8,182 nt of DNA from Propionibacteriaceae bacterium. Its GTDB lineage: Bacteria > Actinomycetota > Actinomycetes > Propionibacteriales > Propionibacteriaceae. A model generated the notes under the pieces. It saw only the letters and a program-made list of their open reading frames with translations, searched no databases and was not told where the DNA came from. A program made the translations under genes and the position numbers. Positions 1-6,214 of this stretch are shown piece after piece. How positions within the stretch are numbered: position 1 is the first letter of the stretch; each line of letters begins with the position of its first letter. The stretch covers positions 1 through 8,182 of the forward strand of contig JAGXHS010000039.1 of the NCBI GenBank assembly GCA_024636075.1, in the 5' to 3' direction.

Positions 1-275
1 AGGGCATCGGCGCCAACTTCATTCCTGAGATCCTTGATCGCTCGGTCATCGATGAGGTGCTGCCTCGCTCCAGCGAACAGTCCATCGAGATGGCCCGCCG
101 GATTGCCACCGAGGAAGGCATCCTGGTGGGGATCTCGTCGGGCGCCGCCCTGTCGGCTGCGTTGGAGATCGCGCAGCGCCCCGAGAATGCCGACAAGACC
201 ATTGTGACCGTGTTCCCGAGCTTCGGTGAGCGCTACTTGTCCTCGGTGCTGTACGCAGATCTGCTGCAGTCATGA
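1..275 (+). CDS. cysK: Cysteine synthase (O-acetylserine sulfhydrylase), C-terminal fragment
   Basis: The last 90 codons of a pyridoxal-phosphate enzyme that makes L-cysteine from O-acetylserine and sulfide in the cytoplasm. The gene enters the window from the left in the frame of base 3, so the N-terminal domain, the PLP-binding lysine and the phosphate-binding loop are not visible. What is visible is typical of the CysK C-terminus: GIGANFIPEIL at the left edge, the GILVGISSGAA segment (its serine contacts the PLP ring nitrogen in characterised CysK proteins), and the late motif FGERYLSS just before the end. The stop TGA (273-275) overlaps the ATG of cysE (272-274), so the two genes are probably co-transcribed and translationally coupled. 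A cystathionine beta-synthase-like paralogue is less likely given the cysE neighbour and the close match to CysK at the end. Confidence 0.93.
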   Translation, partial: GIGANFIPEILDRSVIDEVLPRSSEQSIEMARRIATEEGILVGISSGAALSAALEIAQRPENADKTIVTVFPSFGERYLSSVLYADLLQS

Positions 276-826
276 GGCGGACGCGTCTGAGCGCGGCTGC
301 ATTTCGGATCCGTGAGGATCTGGACGCCGCCATGCGCGAAGACCCGGCGGCGCGTTCGCGTCTGGAGGTGGCGGTCGCCTATCCGGGAATCCATGCCATC
401 TGGAGTCATCGGTTGTGCCACTACCTGTGGACGTCCTCACCCGCGCTGATGCCGCCGGCCAGGCTGATCAGTCAGCTGACCCGTTTCTTCACCGGAATCG
501 AGATCCATCCCGGAGCCACCATCGGTCGACGCTTCTTCATCGACCATGGCATGGGTGTGGTGATCGGTGAGACGGCCATTGTCGGTGACGACGTTTTGAT
601 GTATCACCAGGTCACCCTCGGTGGGCGCTCACGTGGCCGCGAGAAGCGGCACCCAACCATCGGCAGCAGGGTGCTGATCGGTGCTGGTGCGAAGGTGATC
701 GGCGACATCACCGTCGGGGACGACGCCAAAATCGGCGCCAATGCGTTGGTGGTCCATGATGTCCACCCCGGCGCCGTGTTGGTCGGGGTACCCAGCCTGG
801 TGCACAAGGGTGACGTGATCGCCTGA
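272..826 (+). CDS. cysE: Serine O-acetyltransferase, short form
   Basis: A 184-residue cytoplasmic enzyme that transfers acetyl from acetyl-CoA to L-serine, giving O-acetylserine, the substrate of CysK encoded just upstream. A helical N-terminal part (about 1-70) is followed by a left-handed beta-helix of hexapeptide repeats (about 75-175). Signature pieces are GIEIHPGATIG (75-85), FIDHGMGVVIGETA (89-102; the DH histidine, His92, corresponds to the catalytic His of the family), VTLGG (114-118), KRHPTIG (125-131) and IGAGAKVIGDITVG (136-149). The length matches the short bacterial type (as in Bacillus), not the roughly 270-residue enterobacterial type. The start is the ATG in the ATGA overlap with cysK. 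No good Shine-Dalgarno precedes it, so translation probably depends on ribosomes arriving from cysK. The chain ends in Val-Ile-Ala, not in the terminal Ile that anchors characterised SAT proteins in the CysK active site. Confidence 0.95.
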   Translation: MRRTRLSAAAFRIREDLDAAMREDPAARSRLEVAVAYPGIHAIWSHRLCHYLWTSSPALMPPARLISQLTRFFTGIEIHPGATIGRRFFIDHGMGVVIGETAIVGDDVLMYHQVTLGGRSRGREKRHPTIGSRVLIGAGAKVIGDITVGDDAKIGANALVVHDVHPGAVLVGVPSLVHKGDVIA

Positions 827-853
827 ACGCCTCGCGGAGCTGACCTCCATCGC

Positions 854-1150
854 TCAGTACTCGGCCTGACGGATGGCTTCGTGGTGGCGCACCACTTCAC
901 TGACGATGAAGTTGAGCAGCTTCTCGGCGAATTCCGGATCGAGGTGCGATTCCACCGCAAGGCTCCGGAGTCGCTCGATCTGGTGCCTCTCCCGCACGGG
1001 GTCCGCCGCCGGTAGCCCCTTCTCGGCCTTCAGCACGCCCACTCGTTGGGTGATCTTGAACCTCTCCGCGAGCAGGTGGATCAGGGCAGCGTCCATGTTG
1101 TCGATGCTGGAGCGCATTCCTTCCAGTTCGCCGATTCCGTCCTGTTCCAT
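854..1150 (-). CDS. aroQ: Monofunctional chorismate mutase, AroQ class
   Basis: A 98-residue all-helical chorismate mutase that rearranges chorismate to prephenate, the branch towards phenylalanine and tyrosine. Lined up by eye with the E. coli AroQ domain, the active-site residues are Arg13, Arg30 (in LLAERF), Lys41 (VGVLKAE) and the Asp50-Pro-Val-Arg53 pair. The last helix reads FIVSEVVRHHEAI, where the usual Ser and Gln positions appear to be Val86 and His90. I recall that RHHE ending from a known monofunctional subgroup described first in alphaproteobacteria. There is no prephenate dehydratase or dehydrogenase domain. The ATG at 1150-1148 lies 15 bp after the guaB3 stop behind a weak purine stretch (TAGGGTG), so it is probably the last gene of a guaB-guaB3-aroQ operon. 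It converges on cysE with a 27-bp gap. A start at Met12 is possible but would remove little of the first helix. Confidence 0.9.
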   Translation of the reverse strand: MEQDGIGELEGMRSSIDNMDAALIHLLAERFKITQRVGVLKAEKGLPAADPVRERHQIERLRSLAVESHLDPEFAEKLLNFIVSEVVRHHEAIRQAEY

Positions 1151-1165
1151 CCCAGCACCCTACCG

Positions 1166-2269
1166 TCAGTGGATGACCAGCTCGATGCGCTGGAACTCCT
1201 TCGCATCGGTATAGCCGGTGGACGCCATCGCGCGTCGCAGCGCACCCATCAGGTTCATCGTGCCATCCGGAATGTGCGAAGGGCCGAGCAGCACCTCCCT
1301 CAGGGTGCCCACGGTGTCGAACTTCACCCGCTCCCCCCGAGGCAGAGTGGCGTGCCATGCCTCCGCACCCCAGTGCCAGCCTTTGCCCGGAGACTCCTCG
1401 GCACGCGCGAGGGGCGACCCGACCATTGCCGCGTCGGCGCCGCAGGCGATCGCCTTGGCGATGTCGCCGGATCGGCCCATGGAGCCGTCAGCGATCACGT
1501 GCACGTAGCGGCCACCGGACTCGTCCAGGTAGTCACGACGCGCCTCCGCCACGTCCGCCAGGGCGGAAGCCATCGGCACTTCGATGCCAAGGACGCCCAC
1601 AGACGTGTGGGCGGCGCCACCACCGAAACCCACCAGCACACCGGCGGCCCCGGAGCGCATCAGATGCAGAGCGGTCTGATAGTTGGAGCAGCCACCGACG
1701 ATGACTGGTACTTCGAGGTCGTAGATGAAGCGTTTGAGGTTGAGCGGCTCGAGTTCGTCCGAGACGTGTTCGGCGCTCACCGTGGTGCCACGGATGACGA
1801 AGAAATCCACCATCGCCTGCTCCACCACCGAGGCGAACTCCTGGGTGTTCTGCGGACTCAGGGAACCCGCCACCGGAACCCCGGTTTCTCTGATCTCTGC
1901 CATCCGGGCGGTGATCAGTTCCGCCTTGATCGGTTCGGCGTACACCTCCTGCATCCGCTTGGTGACGCTGAGTTGGTCACCAATGGCGTTCAGTTCGTCA
2001 AAGATGGGTTGCGGATCGTCGTACCTTGTCCACAGTCCCTCGAGATTGAGAACGCCGAGTCCCCCCAGCCGCCCGACCTCGATCGCGGTCGCGGGACTCA
2101 TCACCGAATCCATCGGTGCGGCGAGCAGTGGAAAGTCGAAATCGACGGCGTCGATCCGCCAGGAAAGGTTCACCTGCTCGGGCCCGCGGGTCCGGCGGGA
2201 CGGCACGATCGTGATGTCGTCCAGTGAATAGGCCCGAGTGGCCCGGTGACTGCGTCCGATGTCGTACAT
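1166..2269 (-). CDS. guaB3: GuaB3 family IMP dehydrogenase/GMP reductase paralogue
   Basis: A 367-residue TIM-barrel protein of the IMPDH/GMPR family without CBS domains. Family features are the N-terminal YSLDDITIVPSRRT (14-27), PLLAAPMDSVMSP (47-59), GGLGVLNLEG (69-78), VGFGGGAAHTS (213-223), VIADGSMGRSGDIAKAIACGAD (258-279) and the C-terminal GPSHIPDGTMN (329-339). The position of the catalytic cysteine of GuaB (CTT) is held by His221 (AHT), and the flap with the catalytic Arg-Tyr pair is not recognisable, so classical IMPDH chemistry is doubtful. GuaB3 has been shown to act as an IMP dehydrogenase in cyanobacteria, while its function in Actinobacteria is, to my knowledge, unsettled. The ATG at 2269 follows GAGG at a spacing of 4. 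It sits 84 bp downstream of guaB on the same strand and 15 bp before aroQ, so co-transcription is likely. Database names such as 'GuaB3 family IMP dehydrogenase-related protein' fit. Confidence 0.93.
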   Translation of the reverse strand: MYDIGRSHRATRAYSLDDITIVPSRRTRGPEQVNLSWRIDAVDFDFPLLAAPMDSVMSPATAIEVGRLGGLGVLNLEGLWTRYDDPQPIFDELNAIGDQLSVTKRMQEVYAEPIKAELITARMAEIRETGVPVAGSLSPQNTQEFASVVEQAMVDFFVIRGTTVSAEHVSDELEPLNLKRFIYDLEVPVIVGGCSNYQTALHLMRSGAAGVLVGFGGGAAHTSVGVLGIEVPMASALADVAEARRDYLDESGGRYVHVIADGSMGRSGDIAKAIACGADAAMVGSPLARAEESPGKGWHWGAEAWHATLPRGERVKFDTVGTLREVLLGPSHIPDGTMNLMGALRRAMASTGYTDAKEFQRIELVIH

Positions 2270-2353
2270 ACCGCCTCGATAACTGTCGTCGTTGAATGCA
2301 ACCGCTTGAGCCTATCGCGCTGCCTGAGGGTTGTGCCCTGCTGGTCCTGCCGC

Positions 2354-3874
2354 TCAGCCCGAGTAGTTGGGGGCCTCGACCGTCATCTGGATGTCGTGTG
2401 GGTGGGATTCCCGCAACCCGGCCGAGCTGATCCGCACGAACCGACCCTTCTCGTACAGTTCTTCGACAGTGCCGGCGCCGGAGTAAAACATCGACTGACG
2501 CAACCCGCCCACCAGTTGATACGCGACGGCGGCCAGCGGACCGCGAAAGGGAACCTGCCCCTCAATGCCTTCGGGGATCAGCTTGTCGTCACTGGTGACG
2601 TCCGCCTGGAAGTAGCGGTCCTTGCTGTAGGACGCCTTGCGGCCACGGGCAGCCATCGCCGCCAGGGAGCCCATGCCGCGATACGTCTTGAACTGTTTGC
2701 CGTTGATGAACGCCAACTCTCCGGGGCTTTCCTCGCACCCAGCGAGCAGTGAACCCAGCATTACCGACGAGGCCCCCGCGACGAGTGCCTTCGCGATGTC
2801 ACCTGAGTACTGCAGGCCGCCATCGCCGATGACCGGCACACCAGCCGGTCGACATGCCCGTGCTGCCTGGTGAATCGCCGTGACCTGCGGGACGCCGACG
2901 CCCGCAACGACTCTGGTGGTGCAGATGGAACCAGGCCCGACCCCAACCTTCACGCCATCAACGCCGACGTCGACGAGAGCCTTGGCTCCTGCGTAAGTGG
3001 CGACATTACCGCCGATGATGTCCACGTCCCGGGCGCTGGGTTCGGCCTTCAAACGTTTGATCATCTCAACCACACCGCGGGAATGGCCGTGAGCGGTGTC
3101 CACCACCACGACATCCACTCCTTCTTCAACCAGGGCCATTGCGCGTTCCCAGGAATCCCCGAAGAAGCCGATGGCAGCTCCAACCCGGAGTCTCCCCTGG
3201 TCGTCCTTGGTGGCGTGCGGGTGACGCGATGATTTGACGTAGTCCTTGAGCGTGATCAGTCCCTTGAGCCGGCCTTCGCGGTCGATCAGCGGCAGTTTCT
3301 CGATTTTGTGCGCAGCCAGCAGACCGAGCGCGTCCTCAGGCTTGATCCCCACCGGGGCTGTGACCAGCGGCATCGGTGTCATCACGTCGCCCACCAGCCG
3401 TGACGAATCGTCCTCGAAGCGCATGTCCCGATTGGTGACGATGCCGAGCAGCTTGAGATCCTTGTCGACGACCGGAACCCCACTGATCCGGTAGTTCCCG
3501 CAGAGTTCGTCAGCCTCCCGGATGGTGGCCTCCGGCGAGATGGTGACAGGCTCGTCAACCATTCCGGCCTCGGAGCGCTTCACCTGATCGACCATGTGCG
3601 CCTGCGCCTCGACCGACATGTTTCGGTGCAGGATCCCCAGACCCCCCTCACGCGCCATCGCGACCGCCATCCGGACCTCGGTGACGGTGTCCATCGCGGA
3701 GCTGAGCAGCGGGATTCGCACCCGCACCCGCTTGCTGATCTGCGAACTGGTGTCAGCGTTCGACGGGATGATGTCGCTCTCCGCCGGCTGCAGCAGCACA
3801 TCATCGAAGGTCAGCCCCAACTCCTGGAACTTGTAGGGAACACCGGAGGGCGAGAGATCATCGGAATCGAACAC
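2354..3874 (-). CDS. guaB: IMP dehydrogenase
   Basis: A 506-residue enzyme that oxidises IMP to XMP with NAD+, the committed step to guanine nucleotides. The barrel opens with LGLTFDDVLLQPAESDIIPS (19-38). A CBS pair follows at about 104-215 (GNYRISGVPVVD, then HKIEKLPLID). The catalytic loop GVGPGSICTT (311-320) carries Cys318, the phosphate-binding DGG is at 351-353, the flap MGSLAAM at 401-407, and the catalytic Arg-Tyr at 420-421. The frame is open to an ATG at 4051, but the conserved part begins near residue 14 of the model given here. The GTG at 3874-3872 has GAAAGG six bases upstream, so I chose it. The result is close to the usual 490-530 residues. It heads the guaB-guaB3-aroQ run and is divergent from the membrane-protein gene at 4014. 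All key residues are intact, in contrast to GuaB3. Confidence 0.96.
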   Translation of the reverse strand: MFDSDDLSPSGVPYKFQELGLTFDDVLLQPAESDIIPSNADTSSQISKRVRVRIPLLSSAMDTVTEVRMAVAMAREGGLGILHRNMSVEAQAHMVDQVKRSEAGMVDEPVTISPEATIREADELCGNYRISGVPVVDKDLKLLGIVTNRDMRFEDDSSRLVGDVMTPMPLVTAPVGIKPEDALGLLAAHKIEKLPLIDREGRLKGLITLKDYVKSSRHPHATKDDQGRLRVGAAIGFFGDSWERAMALVEEGVDVVVVDTAHGHSRGVVEMIKRLKAEPSARDVDIIGGNVATYAGAKALVDVGVDGVKVGVGPGSICTTRVVAGVGVPQVTAIHQAARACRPAGVPVIGDGGLQYSGDIAKALVAGASSVMLGSLLAGCEESPGELAFINGKQFKTYRGMGSLAAMAARGRKASYSKDRYFQADVTSDDKLIPEGIEGQVPFRGPLAAVAYQLVGGLRQSMFYSGAGTVEELYEKGRFVRISSAGLRESHPHDIQMTVEAPNYSG

Positions 3875-3880
3875 AGTTGG

Positions 3881-3886
3881 CCTTTC
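3881..3886 (-). promoter_or_regulatory. Ribosome binding site deciding the guaB start
   Basis: On the - strand GAAAGG lies six bases before the GTG at 3874-3872. The farther upstream in-frame ATG at 4051 would add 59 residues of low-complexity, arginine-rich sequence unlike any GuaB N-terminus, and it would start inside the divergent gene. The site therefore supports the 506-residue GuaB. Confidence 0.7.
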
Positions 3887-3911
3887 AACGTCCGCGGGCG
3901 TACAGGTGGCG

Positions 3912-3917
3912 ATCCTA
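3912..3917 (-). promoter_or_regulatory. guaB: Candidate -10 box of the guaB promoter
   Basis: Read on the - strand this is TAGGAT, a good actinobacterial -10 hexamer. Transcription would begin near 3905, leaving a leader of about 31 bases that contains the GAAAGG ribosome site. No convincing -35 hexamer stands 16-19 bases upstream, so this is a tentative call from one element. The 139-bp intergenic region (3875-4013) must also carry the promoter of the divergent gene. There CACAAT (4002-4007) would place a start almost exactly on the GTG at 4014, but it too lacks a clear -35. Confidence 0.4.
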
Positions 3918-4013
3918 GTCTCCCGTCCGGCACCGCGCACAGCCCAGGGCGCGCAAACGCCGCAGAGAGATGCATCAGCCGAGCGAGTTGCCCCGGCCCG
4001 GCACAATGGGAGT

Positions 4014-5159
4014 GTGAGTGCTGCTGAACTTGGCTTCCTGGTCATCTCCACCGGTCTGATCCTGATGTCGCTGCTGTTGGGTCGGGTGACCAGGCAGTTC
4101 CATCGAGATGAGATCTACACCAATCTGACCCCGGGTATGGTGCCGCTTCCCGGTGCGCCCGATGAGTCCCGTCGGGTCCGCGGCGGCCAGGAGTACTCCG
4201 ACGAGGTGGCGGTGGCGTTCTCACCCCCCAAGGGCCTCTCCCCCGGCTTGATAGGCACCGTGATTGACGGCCGAGCAGAGATGCGTGACGTGATGGCCAC
4301 GATCCTCGACCTGGCAGTTCGTGGTCATCTGACGATCACGGCAATCGGGCACGACGGCGATGCGCCGGAACTCGCCGAGCAGCAGAATCGTCCCACCGAC
4401 TGGCAGCTGGAACTGTGCGAAGTAGCGCCACCCAACGACACCCTGAGTGACATGGAACGCTCTCTGCTGCAGTCAGTGTTCAGCCACGGTGCGACGACCA
4501 GCATGTCGGCGTGGTCACGCTCGGGTGAGCCCCGCCGATTCACCGAGTCAATGTACGCACAGGTCCAGCGCAACGGCTGGTATCGCCGCGATCCTCGTCG
4601 TCGCGGCATCGTCCTTCCGACCCTCGCCGGCATCGTCGGTGTCGGTTTCAGCCTTTTGGTGCTGGCCTCGCAACCGACGCTGTTCGGGTTGGTCGCTGCC
4701 GGAATGTCCGTCGGTGCTGCGGTGATCGCCATTCGTGCCCTCCGCGGCCGGGTGCCCCGCACTGCCTCGGGGAGTGCCGTGATGATCCAGAGCCTTGGTT
4801 TCAAGAAGTATTTGGCAACGGCCGAGGCCGACCAGTTCTCGTTCGAGGAGGCAGCCGGCATCTTCTCCCGTTACCTGCCCTATGCGATCGTGTTCGGCGT
4901 CGCCGACCACTGGTCCAAGGTCTTCGGCGAAGTGGCAACCCGCGCTCACTCGGCAGGTGCTGACGATCTGTTCATCAACCTGATGTGGTTCGATCTGTCC
5001 GGCATGGACACCCTGGCCGCAGCCGCTCTGTTCGGAGGGATGGACGGTGATTTCGCCGGACTGTTCGATGTGGGGGGTCTGGGTGAAATCACTGAGGGGC
5101 TCTCCGGATTCGCTGAAAGTGTCGGTGATTTCGTCTCGGGCATCGACTTCGACTTTTGA
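4014..5159 (+). CDS. DUF2207/YciQ-like membrane protein, C-terminal part only
   Basis: A 381-residue predicted membrane protein of unknown function. One hydrophobic segment lies at about 5-23. It is followed by a soluble stretch with the pattern known from the cytoplasmic half of DUF2207 proteins: FSPPKGLSPGLIGTVID (69-85), then MRDVMATILDLAVRGHLTI (90-108). Two more membrane segments lie at about 199-218 and 222-241. The family motif FSRYLPYAIVFG (284-295) and DHWSKVFGE (298-306) come next. The large extracellular N-terminal DUF2207 domain with its signal peptide is absent. The usual Gly/Ser-rich end is replaced by an acidic tail: the last 69 residues (313-381) have no Lys, Arg or His. The frame is open from 3906, but family-like sequence begins only near the first membrane segment, so I prefer the GTG at 4014. 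GGGAG lies almost against it, so that start is uncertain and could be leaderless. It probably forms a transcription unit with the glycosyltransferase 45 bp downstream. Confidence 0.8.
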   Translation: MSAAELGFLVISTGLILMSLLLGRVTRQFHRDEIYTNLTPGMVPLPGAPDESRRVRGGQEYSDEVAVAFSPPKGLSPGLIGTVIDGRAEMRDVMATILDLAVRGHLTITAIGHDGDAPELAEQQNRPTDWQLELCEVAPPNDTLSDMERSLLQSVFSHGATTSMSAWSRSGEPRRFTESMYAQVQRNGWYRRDPRRRGIVLPTLAGIVGVGFSLLVLASQPTLFGLVAAGMSVGAAVIAIRALRGRVPRTASGSAVMIQSLGFKKYLATAEADQFSFEEAAGIFSRYLPYAIVFGVADHWSKVFGEVATRAHSAGADDLFINLMWFDLSGMDTLAAAALFGGMDGDFAGLFDVGGLGEITEGLSGFAESVGDFVSGIDFDF

Positions 5160-5191
5160 TATTCGGCCACAGGCTTCGGGGACCCGTCAAC

Positions 5192-5198
5192 AAGGAGG
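5192..5198 (+). promoter_or_regulatory. Strong Shine-Dalgarno for the TTG-started glycosyltransferase
   Basis: AAGGAGG lies six bases before the TTG at 5205. The first in-frame ATG (5223) would be 24 bases from this site. The near-perfect match and ideal spacing make TTG the likely initiation codon, adding six residues (MSQDGI) before that methionine. Confidence 0.8.
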
Positions 5199-5204
5199 CG
5201 CGAG

Positions 5205-6125
5205 TTGAGCCAAGATGGCATCATGGAAGACGTGCCCGCAGTATCGGTCGTGGTGCCGACGTACCAGCGTGCGCACAGCATCGCTCGCACTGTTCGCAGC
5301 GTGCTTGCACAGAGCATGACGCAGATCGAAGTGCTGGTGATCGACGACGGTGGGACTGACGACACAGCGAGTGTTCTGCGTGAAATGGACGATCCCCGGA
5401 TCCGGTATCTCCGGCATGAGACCAACCGTGGAGCGAATGCCGCCCGGACCACCGGTGTCGAGGCGGCGCGCGCTGAGCGAATCGCTTTCCTCGACAGCGA
5501 TGACGTCTGGCACCCGGACAAACTTGCCAAGCAACGAGCCCGGATGGACGAGGCTGGGCCCGGCTACGGCATCTGTTACTGCTGGTACAGCATCGACACC
5601 GGGAGTTCCCTGACGGTGGCGCACCGGGAGCCCCGATGGGAAGGCACCAACATCGCCGAACTCCTGGTGCAGAACTTCATCGGCAGCTTTTCCTGCGTGA
5701 TGATCGACAAAGGGGCGCTGCTCGCCTTCCGGCCCTCGTTGAGCATGCCGGCCAGTGAGGACTGGGAGCTCTTCGTCCGGATGAATCGCAGCGTCGGCAT
5801 CTGCCTGGTGCCGGAGATCCTGATGACGTACTCGTTGGACGTCCACGACAAGAACCGGATCAGCTCCCAGCCACGAGCTGTGGCGGCCGGAGCCCGACTG
5901 ATGTATGACCTCATCCACCTGCGGCACCCCGAATTGGATCACGCCGAGCGGGAGCGGTCCCGCCGCTACTTCCTCGAACAGTTCGGCAATCTGGGTCACG
6001 TGCCCGGGGTAATGCAAGTTCTGCGGGACGTTCCGCCAGGGGATTGGACGCCTCGCTGGTCATGGTATGCGGCCCGCATCCTGGCGCGAGCCAGCAAACG
6101 CAGGCTGCGCTCCCTGCGCGGCTGA
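5205..6125 (+). CDS. Family 2 glycosyltransferase (GT-A fold)
   Basis: A 306-residue cytoplasmic or membrane-associated enzyme expected to move a sugar from a nucleotide-sugar donor to an unknown acceptor. The GT-A fold is plain: VSVVVPTYQRAHSI (13-26), VLVIDDGGTDDT (43-54) for the nucleotide, NRGANAARTTGVEAA (74-88), then FLDSDDVWHPDKL (95-107) with the metal-binding Asp-x-Asp. SEDWELFVRM (184-193) provides the Glu-Asp pair in which the aspartate is the usual catalytic base of inverting GT2 enzymes. There are no membrane helices. The end (about 284-306) is rich in Arg, Lys and aromatics (WSWYAARI, then RASKRRLRSLRG) and could touch the inner membrane surface. It follows the DUF2207-like gene by 45 bp on the same strand and ends at a long hairpin before groL. 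No sugar-nucleotide or polymer-export genes are near, so acceptor and product cannot be inferred. Confidence 0.92.
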   Translation: MSQDGIMEDVPAVSVVVPTYQRAHSIARTVRSVLAQSMTQIEVLVIDDGGTDDTASVLREMDDPRIRYLRHETNRGANAARTTGVEAARAERIAFLDSDDVWHPDKLAKQRARMDEAGPGYGICYCWYSIDTGSSLTVAHREPRWEGTNIAELLVQNFIGSFSCVMIDKGALLAFRPSLSMPASEDWELFVRMNRSVGICLVPEILMTYSLDVHDKNRISSQPRAVAAGARLMYDLIHLRHPELDHAERERSRRYFLEQFGNLGHVPGVMQVLRDVPPGDWTPRWSWYAARILARASKRRLRSLRG

Positions 6126-6130
6126 GGCGC

Positions 6131-6189
6131 CCGGACAGACGACGTTGGCCCCACCTGCTCGGAGCAGGTGGGGCCAACGTTCTGTCCGG
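6131..6189. terminator. Long bidirectional terminator hairpin between the glycosyltransferase gene and groL
   Basis: The outer arm CCGGACAGA (6131-6139) pairs with 6181-6189. A two-base CG bulge (6140-6141) follows on the left. The inner 18-base arm 6142-6159 pairs perfectly with 6163-6180 around the three-base loop CGG. This gives 27 base pairs in all, in the 89-bp space between two convergent genes: it begins 5 bp after the glycosyltransferase stop and ends 25 bp after the groL stop. Neither side has a U-run, so it would be a U-less terminator of the type often proposed for actinobacteria. It could also protect 3' ends. Confidence 0.85.
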
Positions 6190-6214
6190 GGTCGATCCGT
6201 GGGCTGCGCTCAGC

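Noticed and set aside
836..848. GGAG/CTCC mini-hairpin between cysE and aroQ as a terminator
   Set aside because: Only four base pairs around a five-base loop and no U-run, not separable from chance.
1046..2227. A 393-codon + strand open frame
   Set aside because: It is antisense to guaB3 and the aroQ start, follows the high-GC shadow pattern, and its His/Gly/Arg-rich translation matches no family.
2270..2353. Separate promoter for guaB3 in the 84-bp gap after guaB
   Set aside because: Weak hexamer-like strings are present (a TAGGCT-like one on the - strand) but with no matching -35. The gap otherwise holds only the guaB3 ribosome site.
3906..4013. Upstream ATG start (3906) for the DUF2207-like protein
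   Set aside because: The added 36 residues are Arg/Ala/Pro-rich and overlap the probable guaB promoter. The hydrophobic N-terminal segment begins right after the GTG at 4014.
3875..4051. N-terminal extension of GuaB to an upstream ATG at 4051
   Set aside because: The 59 extra residues have no resemblance to IMPDH, and a GTG with a well-placed ribosome site lies at 3874.
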